Origin: Endothia cerciana
Taxonomy: Eukaryota; Ascomycota; Sordariomycetes; Diaporthales; Cryphonectriaceae
DNA length: 64,000 bases
Direction of reading: 5' to 3'
Assembly: GCA_026119935.1 (NCBI GenBank)
Contig: JALRMH010000061.1
Location: 62,001-126,000 of the forward strand
Part shown: piece after piece, positions 1 through 10,117 of the stretch
How the letters are laid out: each line of letters starts with the position of its first letter
Numbering within the stretch: the first letter of the stretch is position 1
Translations under genes and position numbers: made by a program
Notes under the pieces: generated by a model
What the model was told of the DNA's origin: nothing
The model's input: only the letters and a program-made list of their open reading frames with translations
Database searches by the model: none

Positions 1-183
1 ATCACGTGTGAAACCTCTACTCCCTCACCCACTGCCCCCGGGCTCGCATCTTCACTCTAGTCTCAATTCCAAAGGGCGAGGGATGTCCTCTCACGCCCGA
101 AGATCGCAGATGTTTCACACCATCCAGCCCTCGGAATTTCTTCTCCAAGCCGCCAAGGTGAAGGCTGACTGACCCGTCATCAG

Positions 184-654
184 GCCCTGCTACAAGACCG
201 CACACCCATACCCGAGACCTCCGGCAACGTGCACAAGATCACCAAGGCGGCCGAGCTCGATACGCTCCTAAAGGCCACGACCCACGTCGTCGTGGACTTC
301 TACGCAGACTGGTGTCCGCCCTGCCGCGCCATCGCGCCCGTCTTCTCGAAGCTCGCGGACGACCACGCGCTCCAGGGCCAGCTGGCCTTCGCCAAGGTGA
401 ACGTCGACCATGTGAATGACGTTGCCGGCCGGTATGGCGTGTCGGCTATGCCTACCTTCGTGTTCTTTGAGGGCGGGCTGCCAAAGGCTGTGACGGGCGT
501 CGAGAAGGTGAGGCAGGGCCCATCGGTGACGCTGAAGGATGGCGGGGTAGAGAGGATCAGGGGTGCGGACCGGAATGCGCTTGTTACAGTCGTTGAGGCC
601 TTGGCTCTAAGGACGAGAAAGGCTGCTAGTGTTGAGGAGGTGAAGAGGGAGTAG
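184..654 (+). CDS. Thioredoxin, 5' end unresolved
   Basis: This is a small dithiol-disulphide oxidoreductase with the thioredoxin fold. The reading frame shows the active-site stretch YADWCPPC, the cis-proline motif AMPTFVFF, and a closing helix, followed by a basic and acidic tail of about 30 residues. The active site is CPPC, not the CGPC usual in cytosolic thioredoxins. The exon opens after an acceptor at 181-183, which is preceded by tandem CTGAC branch-like sequence at 164-172. The frame has no ATG between that acceptor and the VHKITKAAEL start of the fold; position 229 is GTG. A first exon must therefore lie upstream. The only GT close by (158) would give a 26-bp intron, too short for fungi, so the donor is probably at 6-8 or outside the window. 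The family is certain; the N-terminus is not. Confidence 0.85.
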   Translation, partial: ALLQDRTPIPETSGNVHKITKAAELDTLLKATTHVVVDFYADWCPPCRAIAPVFSKLADDHALQGQLAFAKVNVDHVNDVAGRYGVSAMPTFVFFEGGLPKAVTGVEKVRQGPSVTLKDGGVERIRGADRNALVTVVEALALRTRKAASVEEVKRE

Positions 655-697
655 CTTTCTGATGAGGACCTCGGGACGCTCGCTGCTCGTGAGGTGT

Positions 698-1510
698 TTA
701 TCCTTCCAATGAGCTCCAGACCTCTGCTGCGTAATACTGTAAGTCTGGAATACCCAACGTAATATCTCCTTCTCCCGGACCCGGAGCCCTGAGAAAGAGG
801 AGTCGAAAACTCAGTACTAATGCGCCCCTAGTAACATTGTATGATGGCGGTATCGTCGGGGTATCCTCAGTGATTGTGATTTCTTGCCGTAATACTAATT
901 CCCACGTCTGAATTGAAGCAGCTCGAGTTGTTGCTCCTTGTCGGGTACTCGATGCAGATTCTTCCCATCTCTCAAGAAGAATCTGATGGCGAAGACGATC
1001 AAATTTGGCGAGGATTATAATCTTGACATCATGATTAGACGCCTCAAACCACCAATGCATATCTTGCCTGAGTTGCTGTATTGATTCAGAATATCCTGCT
1101 TTAATGACCAATGTTGGCCAGTCACTAGGCTTTACCCGAGCTAGGGTTGGACAACCTGTAGAATCGCCTTCGCCACTATCACCACCAGTATGACTACGAT
1201 TTCGAAATGTGGTACTGGCTACTGATAGCCAGCTTCGACTTAAACCCATCAGAACAGGTTGCTTATAATATTGCATATAAAGGCTAGCATGAAGAAGTTC
1301 ATGGACTTTGGTCGGGATACTGATGATGAGGATCTTCGTATCAGAGTAATATCGTCGAAGTCGGAATTTGCGACGACGAGCCTCTCTACGTTTCTCGATT
1401 GCCATAAAATCTTGAGGGGAAACATCTGTAACCATCAGAAAATCTCCTGAGATGCAATTGATTTGATCCAAAAGTTCCTCAGGGGTTGTGAATGGCATTT
1501 GGAGATCCAT
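698..1510 (-). CDS. Fungal orphan-family protein, PD-(D/E)XK-like
   Basis: The product is about 270 residues from the ATG at 1510. The same frame is open to 1780 but has no ATG there (position 1780 reads TTG), and that extension is an S/A/P-rich low-complexity stretch, so a spliced upstream start is possible. The body matches, from memory, a family common in Sordariomycetes and usually annotated hypothetical: an N-terminal PFTTPEELLDQIN block, a FMAIEKRREARRRKFRLRRYY block, then WPTLVIKAGYSES, RQDMHWWFEASNH, KIIILAKFD and a closing LQYYAAEVW. In relatives I recall the central block reads VIEAG.SES, a pattern I associate with nuclease-like PD-(D/E)XK folds. Here the glutamate is lysine. The 3' two thirds look more AT-rich than the flanking genes. 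Function is unknown. Confidence 0.65.
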   Translation of the reverse strand: MDLQMPFTTPEELLDQINCISGDFLMVTDVSPQDFMAIEKRREARRRKFRLRRYYSDTKILIISIPTKVHELLHASLYMQYYKQPVLMGLSRSWLSVASTTFRNRSHTGGDSGEGDSTGCPTLARVKPSDWPTLVIKAGYSESIQQLRQDMHWWFEASNHDVKIIILAKFDRLRHQILLERWEESASSTRQGATTRAASIQTWELVLRQEITITEDTPTIPPSYNVTRGALVLSFRLLFLRAPGPGEGDITLGIPDLQYYAAEVWSSLEG

Positions 1511-3354
1511 AGGTTTAGAGAGTGGCGTATTTACGGTCGTCAAAGATAGCGACGCTGGTGCTGATGCTGACGCTGACGCTGACGTTAACTCCAGAGAGGT
1601 TGATCTTCGTTGGGGTGGGCATTGAGGGCTTTCTTGATGCCGTGGTGATGATGGTTGTGCGGGTTTTGGATGGTTGCGCGGGTTGGATGGTCGCGCAGGT
1701 GATGGCTCCAGGACTTTGTCCTCCCACCAGCCAGGCCGCGGTCCTGCTAGCGTTTCCCATCTAGACGTCGGGGCCTCCAAGCTCTGGCAAGCGCGCCCAG
1801 ATGCCCTGCCCGCTCGGAAACGGGTGCGGCGGTTTGGTGGTGTAGCAGTGGCGCTCGCTAGGAATTTAGAGAACCAGCAAGCTCCTAGGCCGGCCGCTTC
1901 AGCTTCATCTCTCGCCCGCCAGGCCGGTCACCGAGGTCGCCTCTCGCATGTGAGATTCACAACTGCTGCTGATGGGCCTCCCTCTCTGATTTTCTTTCTA
2001 CGTCCAGGGTACATGTCTCCCTGCCCCGTTCTGCTGGTCCGTCTCGAGTCATTTCTCCCTGACCAACATCAGACCTGCCGACTCTGTCTCTTTCGGACTG
2101 GCGCCTCTCACATGCGATCGCGACGGGGGCGATCAGCCGGCCGTTGCTGCAGCGGGCCAGAAGAGGAAATGGAGTTACGCGACGTCAACGTTGGTTGGCA
2201 GCATCTCAACCTTAGACCCTCCGCTAAGCTAGCAAGACCATCTCCTTGGTCCTGTGCCTCATCACTGACACCAACCATGGTATCCATCATCTCGCGCGGT
2301 TGAATCTGGGATTTTTGTGACACTCAAAGCTCCTGGTGCTGCATCGTATCGATACAGAGGTAGCACCCAGCAGGCGATGCCATCGTAGATCATACCATGA
2401 AAGATAGTGGTCCCATGGGAGCTCGAGAGGCATTCTCCCTGTGCGAACGTCGCTTATCGGTTCTTCTCTGACCCAAGTCGAGTACCGCGCAGGAGCAGAG
2501 CCTACCGTGTCTTGCTGTCAACGTGCAGTAAGGATGGAACAAAAAAAGAAAAGAGGTCCATCCAGGCCAGATCTACTGCTGCGGGAATAAGAAAGAAAGA
2601 AGGAGAGAGAAGGGAGGAGGGAAGGGGGGGGGGGGCAAGAGAAAGACTGCATGGTCATGAGAGTTACTATACTTTTGACCAGCAAGAATCACCTGGGTGC
2701 ACTTCCTGAGGTTCAGTTCCAGAACTTCTCGCTGCCATGTGCAGGTGGCCACCTGCTCGTTGTCCTGTGCGCCCGAGTACGATGCAGCGCTTGGGTTAGC
2801 GCGGCACCGACCTACGGATACCGTACCAGACAGAGTACCAGTAGTACCCACACACAGTACATAGTAGTAAGTATTTCATGGTATGCTGTGGGAACTGGGG
2901 GGTACCTTCCAAGCGCTGCCGGACGAGGAAAGCAGCTGGAAGCTAGCGGCACCTTGCCCGTGCGCTTGGAAGCTCCGACTGCGTGCCACTGCACGCTCTG
3001 CCAAGGTCACGCATGACACGGCAATAATCTGAGATCTGGTTGGGCTGTGAGCAGCATCTTTTGGCTTCAACCTCTCGTCGTAAACACGCTGCATCCCCAA
3101 CACCCTCATCGCATTACGTACGTTTCGGTACAGTGTCCACCTCGGACCCGAACATCTCGTACGGATGCATCCGATCCTTGATTGAAGTCTCTCATTTCGC
3201 CGCAGTCCAGTCTCGATCCTGGTAGGATCCGACAACAACTCGGCCCCGGGGCCGTCTGAGACCCATTTGAACCCTCGAGGCACCAGCCACGACAGCTTCC
3301 TCACGGCCCAACCGACATCGCTGACATCGATCCCCGCCGACGCCCACCGTCGAG
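1511..3354. other. Intergenic region upstream of VAC8
   Basis: I see no supportable gene here. Open frames on both strands are short, lack family resemblance and overlap each other. The stretch to about 1780 is an open, serine/alanine-rich extension of the leftward orphan gene and could include its 5' exon. A run of 12 G lies at 2624-2635, next to a purine-rich AG tract. About 3200-3354 probably holds the VAC8 promoter and 5' leader. Confidence 0.5.
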
Positions 3355-5430
3355 ATGGGTATCTGCAGCTCCTCATGCTGTGGAGGTACGACTCCAGCTA
3401 TCCATGGCGCCCATATGGGCACGGCAGATCTAATAATATCACAGCTAAATCCCGCGATGGCCTGTACGAGCCCGTCCTCGCTGATAGCGAGCGAGAGGCT
3501 GTTGCCGATCTCCTGCAATACCTCGAAAACGTCCGTGATACTTCAAGTTACCCGGCGGCCTGATCCATAGGGACTGACGAAACATAGCGCGGCGAAACCG
3601 ATTTCTTCTCTGGCGAGCCTCTCCGAGCCCTGAGCACCCTTGTTTTCTCCGACAACATCGACCTCCAACGAAGCGCAAGCCTGACGTTTGCCGAAATCAC
3701 CGAGCGAGGTGTGTATGCCTTGCCCTGGCCGCGGGCAAGATGATGACAGTAGCATCGAGTTCTGATGAACGATCTCCGGGTTGCAGTGGCAGTCGCTGAT
3801 CAGAAGTTGCGCAGATGTTCGAGAGGTCGACCGTGATACCCTCGAGCCGATACTGTTCCTGCTCCAGAGCTCCGACATCGAGGTACAGCGGGCAGCTAGT
3901 GCGGCCCTGGGGAACCTTGCAGTGAACAGTGAGTTGTCCTGGAGCAAAAGATGCTGTTTGTACTCATAGTCGCTGACATTGCCGGCAGCGGAAAACAAGG
4001 TCCTGATCGTGCAGCTTGGCGGCCTTCCTCCCCTTATCCGACAGATGCTTTCGCCAAATGTGGAAGTACAGTGCAATGCCGTAGGGTGCATAACAAACCT
4101 CGCTACGCATGAGGAGAACAAGGCGAAGATTGCGAGATCTGGTGCTCTCGGCCCACTTACGCGGTTGGCGAAGTCCAGAGATATGCGTGTTCAGAGGAAC
4201 GCAACGGGCGCCTTGCTGAATATGACACATTCCGGTAAGATCCACAGGGCCCAGTCTGCACGCAAGGACACAACTAATATCCGGCACAGACGAGAATCGC
4301 CAACAGCTTGTGAATGCCGGTGCCATACCCGTCCTCGTCCAGCTCCTCTCCTCTCCCGACGTCGACGTGCAATACTACTGCACGACGGCACTCAGCAACA
4401 TCGCAGTCGACGCCAACAATCGCAAGAAGCTTGCTCAGACGGAGACAAAGCTCGTCCAGTCCCTCGTCAACCTCATGGACTCATCCTCTCCCAAGGTGCA
4501 GTGTCAAGCTGCTCTGGCTCTGCGCAACCTTGCTTCAGATGAGAAGTACCAACTTGACATCGTCAGATCCCATGGTCTGAACCCGTTGCTACGACTCCTT
4601 CAGTCTTCCTATCTCCCGCTAATATTGTCTGCGGTGGCCTGCATTCGGAACATCTCCATACACCCAATGAACGAGTCTCCCATCATTGAAGCCGGCTTCC
4701 TGAAACCCCTTGTGGATCTTCTCGGCTCCACCGATAATGAGGAGATCCAATGTCATGCAATTTCAACTCTTCGAAACCTTGCTGCCAGCTCTGATCGGAA
4801 CAAGGCTCTTGTTCTGGAGGCTGGAGCAGTGCAGAAATGCAAGCAATTGGTGTTGGATGTGCCAGTGGCGGTTCAGTCAGAAATGACTGCTGCCATTGCA
4901 GTGTTAGCCTTGAGTGACGAGCTCAAGACTCACCTCCTCGATCTCGGCGTTTTCGATGTCCTGATACCGCTTACTCAGTCCTCAAGCATTGAGGTTCAAG
5001 GCAATAGCGCCGCGGCGCTTGGCAATCTCTCTTCGAAAGGTATGTCCCCCCGTCTCCATTTCAGCTCAATGGACAGGGTGTCTGACGCCAAACAGTGGGC
5101 GACTACGCAATCTTCATACAGGCGTGGACTGAGCCCAATGGTGGGATCCATGGCTATCTCAGCAGGTTCCTCGGCAGCGGTGATGCCACATTCCAACACA
5201 TTGCCATATGGACGCTGCTTCAGCTTCTCGAGTCTGAAGACAAGAAACTGATCGGTCTGATCGGCAAGTCTGACGACGTCGTCGAGATGATAAGGCAAAT
5301 CGCGAACAAGCAAGTCGAGACTGAGGAGAATGAGCCGGAAGAGGACGATGAAGGTGAGGTGGTCAATCTTGCACAGCGATGCTTGGAGCTGCTGGGACAG
5401 AGCGGTTCCAAGGCTCATATCGAAGGCTGA
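3355..5430 (+). CDS. VAC8: Vac8 vacuolar armadillo-repeat protein
   Basis: Vac8 is a lipid-anchored scaffold on the vacuole membrane that serves vacuole fusion and inheritance, nucleus-vacuole junctions and autophagy. The protein is 560 residues from seven exons: 3355-3385, 3445-3530, 3588-3708, 3815-3928, 3989-4234, 4290-5039 and 5096-5430. All phases join cleanly. The N-terminus MGICSSSCCG carries the expected myristoylated Gly2 and palmitoylated cysteines. It is followed by GLYEPVLADSEREAV and then a continuous array of armadillo repeats (ALGNLAVN, CITNLATHEENK, TTALSNIAVD, ALRNLASDEK, STLRNLAASS, ALGNLSSKVG), ending QRCLELLGQS...AHIEG. The second intron uses the weak donor GTCCGT at 3531. 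Length and repeat order match the fungal family, so the call is secure; only single splice sites could be wrong. Confidence 0.95.
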
Positions 5431-5999
5431 TGATCCACTTCGATTTTATACGAACGGGATCATTCTGGCACTGGTCAGTCACCCGGGTACCATTTCATTT
5501 GTTGGAACTGCGGCGTCTTCATACCTGGACTACAATAATTGCATTTACTTGGACTCGGCAGGTTTTGGCGTGGAGTTCCCTGGACTATGACTATATATTT
5601 GAAGGGATTGGTGGGAGGAGCGGCTGCGGTGTGTGTTTTCAAAGGTTGTTTTGGGTGTTCATACGATCCTGGGATGCTGGGTCCGATGACCAATCTGCAA
5701 AACATCGCAACTCTGATGGCCCGAATCGATTATACTCTACGATATCTTCCCCTCTTGTGACAAGACCGCATAAGCCGAGAGCATCACTTGAACTGTCCAT
5801 ATTATTGCGGTATACGTGGTCTGCCGGGTCCTAGTCATTCCACGAGATGTAATTAGACATTACGCAGCCAGCTTATATATTTCATGTGATTGATACCTTT
5901 GAGCATCAACCTAGCCAGGTAAGCGTGAGTGCACTGAAGCAATGCCCATGACGGTTAATTTCGGTGGTCTGACCCTATGGCCGGCCGATGTCTCTTCCT
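5431..5999. other. Convergent 3' region VAC8/IMP1
   Basis: This stretch lies between two genes that converge on it and should hold both 3' untranslated regions and polyadenylation sites. I see no coding sequence or repeat that I can support. Confidence 0.5.
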
Positions 6000-6594
6000 T
6001 CAAGAATTCTGGTCCTGTTCCAGCGGGTTCCTAATCTTCTTAATCTGGCTCCACTGCCATGGCCATGATCCAGTTTGATAGATCACCTTGCCATCGATCA
6101 GCGCCATAGGCAGAGGGCCGTATAGTCTTGAGTCTCTTGATGCGGGCAGGTTGTCCCCCAACACCCAGCAGTGCCCCTTGGGAACCTGCACACAAAAGCC
6201 CATCAGTACTCACTTTCCTCCCTGCCCAACTCCTCCACTGTCCCTTTCGACTCACCTGTATCATCTCATCCCGCCTACTCTCCGGACTGTGCACGAGCAC
6301 ATAGTCCCCGGGCAGCCCCGCTACCCGTTTGATGGCGTCCTCGTCCGTGATCGGTATCTTGAACTTGACTAGATCCCCGACCCTCACGTCCTTTCCCCGC
6401 CGGTGGAGGTGAGAGGTCACGGCCCCCTGGCCCCAGACCTCCCAGCCGGGCAGCATCGAGGGGCCGCTCACGGTGCCCCAGCTGTAGAAATAGGTCACGA
6501 AGACGTGGGCCGCGGCGAGAAATTGGCCGGTTGCGAGGAGGACGCGGAACGGCCGGCCGAAGTAGGTTTGGCGTAGGCGGGCTGTGAAGGCCAT
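6000..6594 (-). CDS. IMP1: Mitochondrial inner membrane protease subunit 1
   Basis: Imp1 is a signal-peptidase-I-type serine protease of the mitochondrial inner membrane that removes sorting signals on the intermembrane-space side, working with Imp2. The protein is 174 residues from two exons (6594-6256 and 6185-6000, intron 70 bp). One N-terminal hydrophobic segment (about residues 17-37) is followed by SGPSMLPG with the catalytic serine at about residue 46, then DEDAIKRVAGLPGD with the catalytic lysine at about residue 89. The second exon supplies the substrate-pocket motif VPKGHCWVLGDN and SRLYGPLPMALIDGKV. The short length and single membrane anchor fit Imp1, not bacterial leader peptidase. 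The ATG at 6594 is the first in frame. Confidence 0.93.
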
Positions 6595-7139
6595 CCTGGC
6601 ATCTAGAGAAGAGGAGAGGGGCTATGGAAGTGCCATGGTCTTGTCTGTGGAGGAGGAGGGGGAGGTGTGGCCGGAGTCGATGGGTTTCGAACGCGGTCGC
6701 GACAGAGATCGGTGGAGGATAGTGCTTCTCGATGGGACCGAAGGAGAAAGAAATTTAATTAAAAAAAATTAAAAAAATAGGAAAAGGAAGAAAAAAAATT
6801 GGAACACAACAAGAAGACACAACGCGTTTATGGCAATGACGCTGCCGTCGAAGGTGTCTGAGGGGCAGAGTAGCGAGGGTAGAGGTTGTAGACAACTCGG
6901 GAGTGCGCGAAGACTTCAATTCGGCCTGTGTCCAGAAAGGCCCGTGATCCACTTTTAGCACAGCGCGGCACATTACATAATTTAGCGCATGTGATGCGGT
7001 TTTGGGTACTTTGGAAACTAGCAGCCCGACTATAGTCTGAGACTGGTCCCAAACCAGCATATCCCCTCATGCCCCTGGCGCCCAGCCAGCCGAGCCAGCC
7101 TGCCTGAGCTTGTCGTGCCACAAGAAAGCTCTTTTTAAG
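6595..7139. other. Divergent promoter region IMP1/SNF4
   Basis: These 545 bp separate two genes that diverge from it, so the region should carry both promoters. It contains an A/T-rich patch (about 6752-6800) with several runs of A. I see no gene. Confidence 0.5.
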
Positions 7140-8845
7140 ATGACGGACCCCGCGAACCCCAGCGACAATGGCCCATTGCCAGGAAACCCGCCCGCTGCCG
7201 TCGCGAGACACCCGGGTCACGAGCTCCCCTTTGTACAGCCTTCAACGTACCTGCACCTGCGCGCTCCCACGGCCACGGCCACCTCTGGCACCTCCGGGCC
7301 CTTGCTAGCCAGCAGCGCCGCTCAGACGACTCAGAGTCACGGTTGCACAATGCCAGCAGAGAAGCCCCCAATGACGCCGCTGGATCGAGACCAAGTGCAG
7401 GGCCTGGTAAGTAGACAAAATCCTTCCTTGGACCCTGAATTCTGACCGAGGCCTTCCATCCCACTCCCTCTCCCTGCTCCCCTGTCGTCCACCTTGACCT
7501 GCCGCGAGACGATCGTCGGATAGAGGGGTCGAATCATCCTGCCTGTCTCTCACCGGCTGCCAGTCCCACGTCGGCGAGGCCTCTGCTGACTCGGCCGGCC
7601 CGTGGTGTGCTGCGCGGGCTGCATGCGGGTGCGGGGTACCAATGGGCGAGCACTGCGGGCGTTGGCACGCACGAGGGCGGCGGGCACGCCTGTGTCTCCC
7701 AAATGCTGGATCACGAACTGTTGAGAGGGGGAGGGAAACGTGGAGAGTATCTGACTGACTGAACTTGCCAGACGGCCATACGGGAGTTTCTCAAGGTCCG
7801 AACTAGCTACGATGTCCTACCGCTTTCCTTCCGGCTCATTATGCTCGATAATGACCTCCTCATTCGGACCTGCGTGAACATCTTGATGCAGAATAGTACG
7901 ATACCTGCTGGCGCATATTTGCACTGTGTTTTCTGCTTCGCGGGGCTGACGGACGCTGAATAGGTATCGTCTCGGCTCCTTTGTGGGACTCCAAGACGTC
8001 GACGTTCGCGGGTCTCCTCACCAGTACCGACTTCATCAACGTCATCCAGTATTACCTGCAATTCCCCGAGAAGTTCGAGGAGGTGGAGAAGTTCCGCCTT
8101 AGCAGTCTGAGGGGTAAGCAGACAATATGTACACTGCTCTGGATCCTGTGGGCTGCACTGACCAGGCTACCTCACTCCAGATGTTGAGAAAGCGCTCGGC
8201 GTGGCCCCCCTGGAGACCGTATCCGTCCATCCAGGTCGGCCCCTCTACGAAGCATGTCGGCGCATGCTGCAGACGAGGGCGCGCAGAATCCCACTGGTTG
8301 ACTTCGACGACGAAACCGGCCGGGAGACGGTGGTCAGCGTGATCACGCAATATCGGATACTCAAGTTTATCGCAGTGAACAACGAGAAGAACACGACGCT
8401 ACTGAGGAAGACCCTGCGAGACATAAACCTCGGGACCTACAAGGATCTCGCGACAGCAACTATGGGTAGCTCGGTGCTCGATGTGATCCAGCTCATGGTT
8501 CAGTACAACATCTCGGCCGTCCCCATCCTAGACCGACAGGGCCATGTCATGAACGTTTTCGAGGCGGTGGATGTCATCCCTTGTATCAAGGGCGGGGCTT
8601 ACGACGAGCTGAGCGAGACCGTCGGGGATGCGTTGTGCAGGAGATCGGATGACTTCCAGGGCATCTACACTTGCACGGAAGAGGATCGACTCGACTCGAT
8701 ATTCGACACGGTCAGAAAATCTCGGGTACACCGTCTGATTGTGGTGGACGATGACAACAAGCTTCGCGGGATCATCTCACTCTCGGATATCCTGAAGTAC
8801 GTCCTGATACATGGAGAGGCAGAGCACCTGCAGCCAGAGGTATGA
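7140..8845 (+). CDS. SNF4: AMPK/SNF1 complex gamma subunit, Snf4-like
   Basis: This is the nucleotide-sensing gamma subunit of the SNF1/AMPK kinase, which reports energy state and drives the response to glucose limitation. The protein is 401 residues from four exons: 7140-7406, 7772-7895, 7964-8113 and 8181-8845. About 95 residues of Pro/Ala-rich, poorly conserved N-terminus precede four CBS motifs, with landmarks REFLKVRTSYDVLPLSFRL, SAPLWDSKTSTFAGLLT, FINVIQYY, ISAVPILDRQG and VHRLIVVDDDNKLRGIISLSDIL. The first intron is unusually long for this window (365 bp); the others are 67-68 bp. Phases agree at every join. ATG 7140 is the best start, because another in-frame ATG occurs only near the end of exon 1. 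Confidence 0.93.
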
Positions 8846-10117
8846 ACAAGAAGGGACTCGGTCCTCAGCATCATGAATCCCATCTTCCCTCCGGGTCTTG
8901 GGCAATTTTTCCTGTGTTTCGAGGCATTTGCAGGGCGTTCTAGGTGGACGGGCAATGGAGGGTGGGGGGGGGGGGGAGGATATCAGGGTCCTGGTTGCAT
9001 AAGGCGTCACCCATCGTATTTTGTCCCGGTCGCCAATATAGATATTTGGGAGAAGACCTGCTTAGGTAAGGGAAACATCCTGTGCGAGGCTCCTCTAATT
9101 TGGGATACTCCAAGAGATAAGAAGCAAGTTTGTGCACTCTTCGGATAAAGATGATAAAGAAGGATGCACGATCGAACGCAGGTCGGTAGAGGCGCGACAC
9201 AGCTGGTTATATCTCCAAGCAAACAAATTTACTACCTGTGCATTTAACGTCCCCATCGTACGTGCGAGAGGATAGTGTAGGTTCCACCACAGACGGGAAC
9301 AACAGCTATACGGGGTTTACACAGGTCTTGCAGGAATACGACTCTTGTCACATGCGCCTCATGCAGATGGTCCAGGTGTCATGGCGTTCTCTTCCAGTAT
9401 CACAGCCGCCCAACGTTCGTATCCACCAGGAGCGGCCCTTGAAGTTGTACGATTCCCCAGTTCCCGATCGATAGGCGGGATCAGGGGAGGCAAGGACGTT
9501 GCTGGAGACCGGCAAGCTTCGCAACACTCAGCATGGCAAGAACGACAGCACTCGGTATTCGTGTCGGGAGTGGAAGTAAACATCGACGCTGTACTTTCTT
9601 CCTCCGCCTCTGCTTTTCACTTGTCTGTTACCGGCACAACACCAACATTCCATCAGTGTTCTGGCTTCTTAGTTTTGGCTAATCAAAGCCAACATCGCAG
9701 TATCGCCTCCTGTACTTACCCGTCTCCCCCCGTCGGCATTCTTCTTGACCTTTCTTGGTTACCCCCACGACCTCTCACGCAGCTTTATTATCGGACATAG
9801 CTTGATCCATACGGGTCGACCCCAGTGCCCATAACAGGCGCCAGCTACATGAGACGCTCCAGCAAGGACGGGAGATTTCGATGGTTTCCTAATTGATGCG
9901 CGTTGCGATCCATCCGGCTGATGATCACTACTGTCATTGCACCCCTTTTCACCTGATCAAAGCGATGAGGGACTCCCGGGAGGCTGTTACGCCTGATCTC
10001 CAGCCCAGACCGTCTACTTCCTCTTCCCTTGCGCGTTTGCCACTGCCTGTCAACAAGGCCTCCAGTTGTGTCCGGAGCAGCGCAACATGGACCTCAACCA
10101 GCGGCGACCTGGGAGTC
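8846..10117. other. Intergenic region SNF4/RhoGAP
   Basis: No supportable gene is visible in these 1.27 kb. A run of 13 G lies at 8964-8976. The frame of the next gene is open upstream of its chosen ATG to about 9893, but that stretch has no conserved look and is probably leader sequence. Confidence 0.5.

Noticed and set aside
508..560. Possible 53-bp intron in the thioredoxin exon (GTGAGG to CAG)
   Set aside because: Removing 53 bp would shift the frame, while the continuous frame gives the expected RIRGADRNAL ending of the fold.
1674..2303. Plus-strand open frame of 209 codons
   Set aside because: Composition and codon order look random and no domain is recognisable. It overlaps the extended frame of the orphan gene.
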